Below, in pieces: positions 35,456 to 46,059 of a stretch of DNA of 64,000 nt. The notes beneath the pieces are model-generated. The model did not search any database and was not told where the DNA came from. It was given only the letters and a program-made list of their open reading frames with translations. The translations under genes were made by a program, and so were the position numbers. Source of the stretch: Rhodosorus marinus (Eukaryota; Rhodophyta; Stylonematophyceae; Stylonematales; Stylonemataceae). How positions within the stretch are numbered: position 1 is the stretch's first letter; each line of letters starts with the position of its first letter. The stretch lies in contig JAMWBK010000002.1 in assembly GCA_029953675.1 (NCBI GenBank), forward strand, positions 1,922,001 through 1,986,000, written 5' to 3'.

Positions 35456-37733
35456 TTATTGTATATCCGTGTGATTGAAAATTGGTGTGGACCGGAGCGG
35501 CATCGAACAGTACGGGCACCTCAGCTTGTCTGGCAACCAGTCAAATTCTTGACCTATTTGGTATATGGCCTCCGCGTCAGAGCGACACCCTATGCAGCTT
35601 CTCCCTACAGTTGTACGGAGAGGCAGAAGTGTGAGAACGCACCATCTGACCACAAGGGTGCTGCAGCTGCTGCAGACTCCGGTGTCGTTTTCTATGGGGC
35701 TCTTGCAGCACGAGCTCGTAAATGGTTTTGCTAGCCGCTGGTCCGTCCTCTGCATGGCCTGTTTGCCCAACTCCGCATTTGTTCCCGAAACGATTGACGA
35801 CATCCGCATAATGGACATCTGTTCCTTTTCACTCAGCTCACTCTCTCCGCCATCGCAAAGCTTCTTGAGCGCGGATTCGCAGTAGGCCAATCGCAAAGAC
35901 TTTCTCAGAGCATCCCGGAACTCTGAGACTTTGCTTCCGGCTAGTTGTGCATACCAGTTCGCTATATAGAAACCCGCTTGTTGTCTCCTTCCACCGCCAG
36001 TGCCTCGTCTCACTTCATCGGACAAGACCTGTCACCGCATAGTTCGCAGAGGTAATTCTCAATTAGTAACGAATTTGTCAGTCTACCAAAACAATACAAT
36101 CCTCCCCGCCATGGCCACTTTCACTCATCTAAAGGTGCTCTGACGATTCAGCTGCTTCCAGTCGCCGTTTCTCTTTTTCCGCACCTTGGATGGCGATGAG
36201 AGAGGAGTGAAAGCTATTATTTTGCGAGAAGATACCTGTGCAAGTGCATTTTCGTCCGAAAACGAGACGGCGTGGAGAACCTGCGCCAGGTCCCACATTG
36301 CGATTGGAAGGTTTTCGTCGATTGAATCGGCAAACTTAAGGCTTCGTGAAACGAGAGCGGCTTCATCCCTCTGATCATGGCTACAGCAGTCAGCATACCC
36401 CCGGAGAAAAAGGACGAAAAGTGAAGAAAAAGCAGAAGCAGAACCCAGGTGAGAGAATCTTGATTTCGGCCTCAAAATTTGACATTTGCGTACCTGGGAC
36501 GACCTACCAGCACTGCAGATCTAGGAGTCACAGTCTGGAATTTAGCTTTGCCTGCGTCGTTTCCATCGGTCTTACCGGCTGCGGCACCTCCTTGTGTGCT
36601 TTCCAGGACCGCCAGCAAAAGTCCATTGGGGGACCAGCTCAATGCAAATATTGGACGTTCCAGGTTAACCTCCCTCAGCACATGAATTTTAGTGATCTGT
36701 GGTAGCGACCAGAAGGAAAAAACTCGTCTGTTTAGTTCTCGCCAGCAACACAGCTTGCCGAGCATTTGATCCTTCCACAAACCTGCTTCTGAGTGCTCCA
36801 CAAGTAGATCGATCCATCGCAGCTCGATGTGGCGCATGTTTCATCAGAAACGGAGAATCCCATGTCGGTGACGAGCCACCTGTGCGCCTGTATAACTGAA
36901 ACGTTGCCAATGAGCTCGTAACCCTCCGCTTTTCTCACCATGCTCATTACACCAAATCCACTTCCAGCAATAAATCCTATCCTCAGCGTGTCCCGTCTGT
37001 CGATTGGCTGGTAGACCCTTATGGTCGCAATATTCCCAAAGGTGTCTGCCTCAGCACAGAAGAGCTGGTTCTTCTTATCACTGGTCCCATCACCCAGCTT
37101 CAGAACCTGCACGGTGCCATTAGCCCGGGCGATCGCGAGCTCTGCAAAGTTCTTGTCTGAGGGGCGCCGATGACGAGGTAGGAAACATACAGCTGTGATT
37201 CTGTCCAGTGCGATCGAATTGTCGAAGACCGGGGCATGAGTCCGAGAAGGACTCCACAAGCACCAGCTCAGAACTGACTCGGATGCAACTGCAATACACG
37301 TGGTGTTCTCATTGATCGCACGCGCCGCGATTGATTCAAGCTGCTCTTCGCCTAGACTGATCTCGTGGCGTGTCCAATTAAATCTCCACGTCGGAAAGTA
37401 CGCCTCCGCGCTATTCTCTTCCTGTACAAACACCGCCGCTCTGAGATCGTCAAGTGCGACTATCATCCGCCACGTTCTCAACCCGGGCACCCATTTTAAT
37501 TCTCCAAACCCACGTGGAGATTTTGTATCTGAATGTGATACCAGAGAATGGTCTACTACACCTGTAGGACCTCTACAAACATTCGTGTAGCGTACAGGAA
37601 GGCAAGACACGGTTCCACAACTTCCGATCACTAACTCGTCCTCGAAACTCCAGTCCAATCCACCTCCCCTCCTGACTTCTCTGATTATACGTCGCCTCCC
37701 AATCCGCTCCATCGCGTCTTCTTCCCATCTCAT
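35456..37733 (-). CDS. TFIIIC90/GTF3C4-like protein
   Basis: Probable TFIIIC subunit, a factor that recognises tRNA-type promoters and recruits TFIIIB for RNA polymerase III. Exons on the minus strand: 37733-36779, 36722-36494, 36380-36236 and 36028-35456, about 633 residues. The N-terminal half looks like a WD40-type propeller starting LDWSFEDELVIGS and including DGSIYLW. The C-terminus has paired cysteines (SSCCKSP, CSSCSTLVVRWC, CIGC, CPYCSMPL). Their spacing resembles the zinc-binding end of TFIIIC90, including a late CPFC-like pair. The first intron (56 bp, donor GTGGAA) is the weakest joint. Human GTF3C4 is longer (about 820). It converges on Raptor, with 190 bp between stops. Another WD40 plus zinc-finger protein cannot be excluded. 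Confidence 0.62.
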
Positions 37734-39180
37734 CCGGAGAGGTGATAGTCTCGTATGTCATCTATTCACAAGGCTCATTCCCTTAACTGCAAACGTCAGG
37801 CTCAGACCTTCTCTCAAACACGACTAGAGACTACTTCCAAAAGCCAGTTCCATTCAAACCGTACTCAACGAACGGTCTCAACTCATACCCCAGAAACCAG
37901 TTCCAGCAAGGCCAGATCCAGATCAAGATCATCTGCATTCCACTCCGGTTGTCTCTGACACCAGATCACTACCGCCTCATTCCATCTTCTTCAGCTGCTC
38001 TCATGTTAAGGTCTCGATTCGTCCTCATAACCTTCCTCCGACTTAGACACCTCCTGCTCTCTCTGAGCCGAGCAAGCCTAGCAAAGGCTCAGAATGGAAC
38101 TGTTTACACGAGATTGCTCAGAATGTAAAGCTCTATTAAAGTAAGAGCGCAACAGCTTCTTCTTCGTGACCCTTTCTTGGAGACCAATCTTGCTCGACCT
38201 CCAAGGGTCTTTCATAACCGTGTCATCCTCCCTCAAAATTAGATACCTCCTGCTCTCACCCAACTGAGCACGCCTAGAAAAGGCCCAGAACGAACAGAAC
38301 GGTTTGCATGAGATTGGTCTCGACGTAAAGCTTCAACGAAGAGCAAGCTGTTGGAGACCAGTCTGGCTCGATCTCTTATTTTTAAGGGGTCCTCATCTCC
38401 CTCCTCCAATCTAGATACCTCCTGCTCTAATCGAACTGAGCGGGAGGCCTACCGATCCGTTTGCATGAGATTGTTCACGACCTAAAGGTTCTTCTTCGAT
38501 GAACTTTTTGCAGACCAGTCTGGTTCAATCTCTACTACATGTGGGTGTGCTAACCGTTTGTGGCTCCCTTGCGTTCGTGAATCGCATCCTTGACGCTGAT
38601 GCTCCCTAGTCAAGTAAATCCTTGCTTAGATACCTGCGTCAGTGCTGATGTTATTGATCATGCCAAATGATGCCACAGTCGCCTGTAGCATTCACATGCG
38701 GTAGATGGTATCATCGCCAGGTATCTCCAACGGAAACGTAGGTCCAGTACTTATGTCTCGAAGGGCTTAGATCGCCTCCTTCGATTTGTAAGTACCTCTT
38801 ACTCCGCAAAACTCGCCAAGGCAGTCGAGCGCCTTGACCGGAACAGTTTGGATGAGATTGTTCAGGATGAGGACGTGAAAGTCCTTCTTCGATGAAGTTT
38901 TTCTAGAGCAGTCTGGCGCGATCTCTAAGGGTCTTCATCACCCTCATCTGATCTAGATATCTCCTGCTCTCTCCGAACTTGGCAAAGGCTAGGCAAAGGG
39001 CCAGAACGGAACAGCTTTGAAGATGAGCGTGGGCAGGACGAGGACGTGAAGCTTCTCCTTCAATAAAGTTTTTGAAGACCATTGTGGCGATCGAAGCGGA
39101 GGTTACGGTGATACCTGCCTGCCCATAGATGATGAACAACTTGAACTGAAGCAAAGCTGAGGAGAACGGTTTGGGAATCG
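37734..39180. other. Intergenic, mostly repeat array
   Basis: Separates the divergent TFIIIC90-like and TPR genes. Apart from the diverged tandem repeat at 38044-39097 no feature is supported; short frames here fall inside the repeat copies. Confidence 0.5.
38044..39097. repeat. Diverged tandem repeat, about five copies
   Basis: Copies start near 38044, 38240, 38411, about 38786 and 38954, each about 125-200 bp. Shared blocks in order: TAGATACCTCCTGCTCT, a stretch with GCCTAG and GGCCCAGAACGGAACAG, TTGCATGAGATTGTTCAGGA, GACGTAAAGCTTCTTCTTCG, GAAGTTTTTGGAGACCAGTC and GGCTCGATCTCTAAGGGTC. The fourth copy lacks the leading block, and about 250 bp of unrelated sequence (38537-38785) splits the array. 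Nothing in it codes convincingly. It could be a local duplication, satellite-like DNA or part of a dispersed repeat. Confidence 0.8.
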
Positions 39181-41472
39181 ATGATGAGCGATTCTGATGT
39201 TTTGAGGAGTCGTGAAGATCATGTGTGGCAGTCTTGCTCGAGTTTGAGAGCGTGGACAGGTGGATCAGACGGAGCTAGCTTCTGTGCGGATCCAATCGGA
39301 CCTCTTCTGAAGATCAATCCTGACGCAATCTTCTCTCTTGATGAGAGCTCTGCCAAGGCCTTCAGCAATACGTCGACTGCTCTACAACGCCTGGCTGCAG
39401 AGCAGCTGAAACGTCAAAGGCAAGTGTGGAAGCGCCGTTCATGTCAAACGGAAACCGTACCTTTTGTTTGCTCAAGCTTTGTTCTCCGGGAACTCTGTAG
39501 GTATGGTGACGCAGTACGAGTATTGAAAGCAAATGCATTGTGCCTTGAAGTTCTACAGCGGGTCAAGTACTCTGATGAACAAGTTGCGGCAGCTTCTTGG
39601 ATTCGTTCCAAGCTTCTCAACGCGATCGCAAAGGTGATGAATGGTGAGTCTTCGTGAGATAGACACGACCGATGTAGAGCTCTGCGTCGTCTCTGACAGG
39701 CTGGGGTCCGTTTCTAATCTCAGGTGAAGAGCTTTCTGCTATAGAAGGAATGGAAGAAGACATCTGGCAGGGCTTGATGAATTCGTCATCCCAAGAAGTG
39801 TGGTTCTGGGCTGTAGTCTACGGCTGGGCGAGCCTTTTTCTTGTCCTCGGCGACTTGAACAAGTCCCGACGCCTTCTTTCTGAACTGATGACCCGCAACG
39901 GATCTTATAGAGCCAAAGACGTGAACTCAATGGCGGCGAGAGTGACATTGCTCCTGTCTGAACGTAGGATAGGAACATCGATCGCTTCCATTCTCGACCC
40001 AAGGAACGAAGAGCTGAACCCCGTCTTTGCTGAAAATCTCTCTCCAGGGAACGGAGTTGGTTCAGTTGAGGAGGCCTTAAACTTTTGGGAAAGAAGCCTA
40101 GTACTCGACGCAAATCGACCAGGATCACTTTGGGCCTCATCGTCATGTCTGCAGATAGCCGGTCTGCACAAGCAGAGCGCTGATCTTCTGCTTTGTCTTG
40201 AAGACTCTCTCAAACTTGGTCAGCGTCAAACGGAGCCGTATGTGCTGGAGGTTCCGAGTAGGTTTTGCTCTCCTCGTTCACATCCCACCTCTGTTTCTTC
40301 CCGACTAACTCCATCGAACCCTTGCAGCAGCGAGAGGCAAGTTCAAGGTGGCTAGGGATTCTTTGGATGAGGAGTCAGTCCAGGAAGCAAGAGCCAGGCG
40401 TAGTGCGTGTATTTCGAGTCACGACAGCCGTTTGCAGGCTTTGCGCAGCTACAATGAGCTTCTAGGCGACCGTGAACCAGGTCCAAAAACAACTCGAATG
40501 GTGCTCGAGAGAGCTTGGTTGCAGACTTTCCTCGGAGATCATGACGCCGCTTTAGCAGATCTGGACTCGGTGGTCCCCAAGAGGTTAGCTTTACAGCACA
40601 CAAAGAACAAACACGCCCGGGTCTCTGAGAGTTTCTCGCCCACCGTCCCTTCGTGTACAGTCCCCGTGAAATCGTTATGGGAGAAATGTGCCGGGCAAAT
40701 GCTCTTGTGTGTAGAGATGATTTCACCGGAGCACACGAAGCCCTTGAGAGGGCTCAAACCGAATGTACAGCAAGCGATTTCGGTTCACCGGTGGACAGCT
40801 CGAGAAGGTACGCCGCAGTTCAAGAGCTACGCGCACTACTGAACACCAATCAGGGAGTTTTGGTGGCGTCTAATGTGCGAAGGAAGAGGAGATCGCAAAA
40901 GTTCGCAAGGGCTTCGTTCGACACAGCAACTTCGTCACTAGAAACGATTCCCAAGCAATTCAAAAGTTCGAGGACAGGTAAGAGTTTCACGTGAGCTCGC
41001 TTAGTTGATCTTCGCGCAGAACCTGCCAGGGTACTGAAGCCCAGACGCTTTCGAATCCTGTCAACGCGCAATGACAGAAACGATCAAGACAGCAGCAGAA
41101 TTCAACCGTGCAGTGCTCCAGCTGGAGGTCGACGAGATGTCAAAGACATGGCTGGGTTTCCGTGAACTCGGGACACCGGATGCGACGTCAGCATCATACG
41201 GTCTTGAACCCCCAAAGACCCGGTACCATTACCCACGGCTTACTGCTGAGAAGGTTCCCGCCAGCGAGGCTCGCTGGCTCGACGAGGTAGGAGAGGTGGT
41301 TCCCATGAAATCGGCCATGAAACCTTTTGAAGTCGACGCTTATCTTCTTGAATAATGTGAATCCTAGGTGATATTGAGGAAACTACGTGAGCAGCACTTT
41401 GACGACGAGATCCTTGCAAAACTTGAAACCTTGGAAAAGGAGTGGATCGCTGACGTCTCATCGAAACGATAG
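39181..41472 (+). CDS. TPR-repeat protein, unidentified
   Basis: Six exons, 39181-39643, 39724-40257, 40328-40583, 40661-40977, 41045-41286 and 41368-41472, give about 638 residues with consistent phases. Helical TPR-like units are visible: YGDAVRVLKANALCLEV, WASLFLVLGDLNKSRRLLSE, SLWASSSCLQIAGLHKQSAD, AWLQTFLGDHDAALADLD and CRANALVCRDDFTGAHEAL. After a basic linker (NVRRKRRSQKFAR) comes a C-terminal helical segment. It contains PKTRYHYPRL, ARWLDEV and a final charged helix ending ADVSSKR. The arrangement suggests a protein-binding scaffold. I do not recognise the family; no J domain or catalytic motif is seen. It converges on the calpain gene (126 bp between stops). Confidence 0.68.
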
Positions 41473-41598
41473 CAAGAGCATACGTCGTAAATATTTTTTA
41501 ATATCAGTTAACATTAATTAAGTATGGACAGGACAAGGTCCGCTCACCATGCCGGGTCATCTTATTAGATCTGCGACCAAAGTCGAACCTATTGCATT

Positions 41599-44312
41599 CT
41601 AATATGGGACTGGCATCATGAGAGGTGGACATTCGACCTCATGTTCAAGGCCATCTTCCAAGAAAGGCCGAAGTCGTATCGAGTTGATTGCAAAGATAGC
41701 AGCGGCATCGGGGACTTCTTCGCCAACTACCATCAAAGAGTCATTGATCAGGAGAACAAATACAAGACGCGACGTCCGCGGTGGAATCAAGACCCCCGAC
41801 GGACTCCCAGTTGAGTCTTTTCGTTGGGGTGGCCGGTACTGGCGCATGAACGGAGCAGTCACCTAGCAAGAACGCCGATGAGCTCTTCAGGCCCATGTAG
41901 TTCGGTAGAGACGAGCAGGATGTGGTTGTGCTTACCGACAATGAGACAACCTGAGCTTCCTCCTTCGCATTGCTGACCAGGAAGAACTTTGAGGAGCCCT
42001 CTCCAAAGACCTCCAATCTTGCCGATTTGTCTTCACTGTACACAGTTGTCAGCATCTGCATGCTCTTGAGGGATCTCAGAAGAACTCCAGATATGTGCTC
42101 CGTGGGTGTCGAGTCCTCATCTAATCTTTCAACCTCCACCGCCTTCGACGACAATATACTACATCCGGAATAAGATTCTCCTTCAGATGCACAAAAAATC
42201 GTTCGGGCTTCCGCATGATGCATTGACACATACCAAATACTGAGACTAAATCCTGTCGGAGTCTTGGGATCAAATGAAAATGGCCAGATAACATAGTCTT
42301 CTCCAGAATTTTCATAGGAGCTACTCGCCTCGAGCATGACCTCGAAGTGAGCATCCCGGACACACCCTCCATGTACAGTCTTCGTGACTGAAGCTACTTT
42401 CCCTTCCCTCCTCCTGCACAATGCCATACTAATCTGGGCCGATCTGAGGCAGCACCCAGCAAACAACGTAAAAAAAAAAAAAGTTAAGGCGCCTGATGTA
42501 GACTCATGTAGACGTTCAATCTTCGACTACCGCCGACGAAGCTCACCTCAAACTTCGTCCTCTGCTACTCTTTTGTACAAACATAATATAAGCCCAGGCG
42601 TTCTCCGATGCTCTCAGGACCACACACCCACCAAGTCCAACGTTCGGTACGACTGTGGACTTCCAATTCATGTGCGCCTTGCAAACATCCACCAGAGTAA
42701 ATCGGAGCAAGAAGTCAGGGTAACTCATCCAGAAAGTACCATCGTTCTTATCGCCCTTGTTTAACAGTTTTCTCAGCTTAGGCGTCCACATCTGCAGATC
42801 AAAAGTACGACGGATGGACCTGGTTTCAGCAGAATTCAGTGCAGCCCGGCCGTTTGGCATCTGCTACCTCAGAGTTGCCGCCCCATGCACCTTTCCACTC
42901 CCGCTTTCCCCACGGATTGCGGATTCGAAGTACACGAAGGGATCCGTCATCAGCTATATGATCTTCCACGTTATCTTGAGGACGAGGCTGCGAGGTATCG
43001 GCCTACAGAATCACATCGCGGAGATTTTGTTAGCATCTAGCGGTTTTTCTTTCTTCTCCAAGTTCAGTCTCATTCCGCTTCTATGAATCGTTCACCGACG
43101 GTATCCGTTTTCTAGGAAAGTACTCATGCATCTTCGTCTGAATCCCGGGCAGCAGTCCAGTGAGAGTCTTCACCTCGAGGATAGAGTAGGCGTGCATGCC
43201 AACGAGTCCGTCACCACCAGTCGCAGTTGCACATCCCATTGGAAACTGGCTGGATGAGAAAGATACCAGCCTCTCCCAAGTTTCGTTCGAGTCGAAAGTC
43301 GAAGAGGAGAAGGAAATCGTCTCCGTTGGACATGCCGTGAGCTCCAACATCGCTTCAGCTATTTCGCCTCCGGAGATTGACCAGTATGAACCATGTGCTT
43401 TGGCATAGGCCTTCTCAAGGAGAGGAACCCAAAGCTGATCTCTGCTTGTTTGTGAGAAGGCAGGCAGATCCCCTTTCATAGGGAGGTGGTCATCAATGTC
43501 GTAGACTTGCCACTGTCCGTCAATGAACAGTCGGAACGAGTATTTTCCTATGTCTGAAGGCTGTACGTATGTGTTGTTTTTTTCAGTGCTGGCTTCAGCT
43601 CTACAAGCTCTGGAGTTTACAGGCACAGACCGAGACAGGCTTACCTCCTGTGTTAATGCAACTTGGTTTATCAGGTCCGGTCTTTCGGCGAGCACAGCTA
43701 GTGCGGAGAGAAACCAACAGTCCCCAACTGATCCTTGCTTAACGTCCAGGGAACTAAATCCGATCGTAGGTTTCACTAGAGTCCATCCTTTTGACGGGGA
43801 AAACCGTTGCCATCTCATTCCTTTCCCGAAGTTTGACCGCCTCAAGACGTATGGGCCGATTGTGTTCTCAGGCGCCCACATGAAGAACCCGCACTGTCTC
43901 TTTCGGCATCCGTAGAATAGTTTTCCTATACAACAGCGAGAAGACCGAGTGAATAGAGACAGTTTATGCCCCCAACGCATAGGATCCAACTGCAGAGAAG
44001 AACAACGGAAGATGTCAGGCTCATACCCTGGTTTTTACCGTCCTTCCTAACGGTATTCAACCTGGCTTGCATCTTGCAATGGCAGCTCAGAGCTTCAGTT
44101 TTGTTTGCCTGCCGTTCAAACTCTGGGGATGTCTCCAAACCCGATAGTGAGACGCGGGAGGGGGGAAACTCTGGATCAATGAACGTAGGAGAAGCAGGAG
44201 AAGCAGGAGCGCCAACTTCCCCAACAAGCTGCTGGCAGATTGAGATCGGAAGTTCCATCCAGACACTCTCGTCCACCCCATCCGGAACAGGTGGACGTCG
44301 TTGGTCGTCCAT
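41599..44312 (-). CDS. Calpain-type cysteine protease with internal GRF zinc finger
   Basis: Exons on the minus strand: 44312-44027, 43925-43645, 43560-43174, 43002-42868, 42791-42547, 42413-41936 and 41862-41599; at least 691 residues. The catalytic triad is complete: Cys165 in QGSVGDCWFLSAL, His312 in GMHAYSI and Asn347 in RIRNPWG. The calpain entry motif FIDPEFPP is at about residues 44-51. Between it and the protease core lies a GRF zinc finger, residues 77-112: CHC, KDGKNQG, FYGCRKRQCGFFMW. After the core, WTPKLRKLLN and a beta-rich tail (AYIMFVQ) resemble calpain domain III and a second such domain. No calcium-binding EF hands are seen. The start is provisional: the frame is open upstream to about 44430 without an ATG, so a further 5' exon is possible. 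Confidence 0.88.
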
Positions 44313-44624
44313 CGAAGACCAGCAACAATAATCAAAGTCATCAACCTCTCTCCATTGCTGTTTAGGCCTCAGTACAACAGGGGGCGAGGGTTTTGCAATC
44401 TTCCATAGCCTGCGCAAGACCGCTACCTTAGGCTACAATCAAGCAAGCAAGACGCCTTCGAATCCCATGGCGCGCACGTCCGTCCGCGTGGTAACCGAGC
44501 GTCAGCTTCATAGCAGCGAGACATCCGCAAGCAAGATAAGTCCTGTGATCGGCGCTCCAACACGCCAACCCGTCATGTTCGATGAAATCTGCACACTCGG
44601 GTTTTATATCTCTGTTTGCTGCAG

Positions 44625-44691
44625 AAGCTTCGGAAGACTACTCCTTAGGAAGCGTCCGGAGTAAGGGGGACAAGGGTGCCTTCCGAAGCTT
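44625..44691. repeat. 12-bp inverted repeat
   Basis: AAGCTTCGGAAG at 44625-44636 is repeated inverted at 44680-44691, with a smaller complementary pair (around CTCCTTA and GTAAGG) inside. It lies upstream of the calpain gene. It may be a decayed element end or a chance hairpin. Confidence 0.6.
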
Positions 44692-44881
44692 GCGCAACAA
44701 CAAACACGAAAGTGTTTAGAGAGTTACAATTAACCGAATCAGACCTTTATTCGAGGGCTAATAGCCCCAAGAAAGGGAGAACAGCACTCTTGAGCCTCAT
44801 GAATAAGGGTGGCTAAATTCCAGGGCAAGAATTAAACTAAGGGATGGGAAGCACAAGCAAGTTGAACCCTAAAGTACTCAC

Positions 44882-45097
44882 GCAACCAGACGACGCAAGC
44901 ACTGTCCACAAGCACAAATCATTCAACGACGAGCGGTACAGGCGATCCGCGAGAGCCGATTTTAAGTACCCTACAGCATCGGGAAGAGCTTTAGCGTAAA
45001 CCTTCCAGCACGTTGCATTGCTCTCTAGCAGGCGCCAAGCAACTTGAATCAAGCAGTTAACTGCTTCGTATGGAGAACTGTGGCGTGAAATGTTACT
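44882..45097 (-). other. Candidate coding exon, unassigned
   Basis: A 72-codon stop-free block between an AAAAG acceptor and a GTGAGT donor. Its peptide (for example IQVAWRLLESNATC, ALADRLYRSSLNDLC) looks protein-like and helical. It might be an upstream exon of the calpain gene or part of a separate gene. Joining it to the 44312 exon could not be shown. Confidence 0.25.
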
Positions 45098-45355
45098 CTT
45101 TTAAAATTGTCGTAGTTCTCGTCGTCTACCTCGGCAAAACGAATATTTTGTAAGCATCCTTCGCGATACACTAGTCTTGCAGTCTTATCTATTCCGCACT
45201 AATTCTTCGTCTCAGGAAGTGGCAAGACTAATCGGTTCTATTAATCTAATCAGTTATGGAATTCTCCTCTTGATCTGAGTCATAAGAAAAAAACCACGGG
45301 TGCACGGGATGCGTCAACGTCCGCACCTCGCAACTCGCTTGACAAGGGCGATCAG

Positions 45356-46059
45356 CTATAGTGGCCTACCTCGGGCGGTTCGCATAGAGCCGCTCAGGGG
45401 GGAAGCCCCCTCCTTCGCGTGCCGTAACTCATCAATATCGTGGACAGGAGGATTGTACTGCTCCCTGGAAGGTTGTCTTATCGCACGTGCAACTTTGCTT
45501 TCTAGCTCCCCTGAGTCAGCTGATCTCGACGGACGTTGAAGCTCCTCTCGTGGTGAAGACTCAAGATGTCCAACCTCGCTGCTGTGCCTTCCAACTGCGG
45601 ATCTCTTCGAGCTGTAGAGCGAATCCGTCCCGGACTCCTCCAATACCTGCGTCTTTGGGTGCGACGGTTTACCGCCAGCCGAGTTCTTCATAATGTCGTC
45701 TGCAGAGTCGAAAAACTTTCGCTCGTGCTGTAGTGGTAATAAATCAGGAAGACACAAAAGGACGCCGTTTAGCAATTTGTGTATTGTCATGAGTGCCAAG
45801 GATTCCACATAGGCCGTTGAACGAATGACTGAGTGCAGGCCATGGCTTCCCAAGTCTGTGGGGCCTACGTTCAACCTGCCCATTCCTAAATGGAGGTTTT
45901 GGACGCAGTACTAACCAAGCCGTGCATATTCAGGCGTTTCTTCACCAGCAACCTGCGCGCTTCATCTTTTGGTAAGGGACTGCCATATTTAGAGAATTGA
46001 GCCCCTTCAGAAGCCCCGGGCACTTTACTGGGGGACTTCTCATCTGAAACTTGATCCAT
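45356..46059 (-). CDS. Endosulfine/ARPP-19/Igo-family protein
   Basis: Small phosphoprotein family that, once phosphorylated by Greatwall/Rim15-type kinases, inhibits PP2A-B55 and helps control mitotic entry or quiescence. Two exons, 46059-45916 and 45727-45356, separated by a 188-bp intron; about 171 residues from this ATG. The diagnostic block spans the splice: KYGSPLPKDEARRLLVKKR, then HERKFFDSADDIM. The usual core is FDSGDY; here it is FDSADD with the phospho-acceptor serine kept at about residue 56. The remaining 110 residues are Ser/Arg/Glu-rich and probably disordered, making the protein longer than animal ENSA (about 120). An open frame continues upstream past an acceptor-like CTACAG, so a 5' exon may exist. 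Confidence 0.75.

Noticed and set aside
38044-39097. CRISPR array
   Set aside because: Repeats are long, diverged and without regular spacers, and the DNA is eukaryotic nuclear.
39424-39500. Intron in the first TPR exon
   Set aside because: GT...TAG borders exist but the 77-bp removal breaks the frame, while reading through keeps a TPR unit intact.
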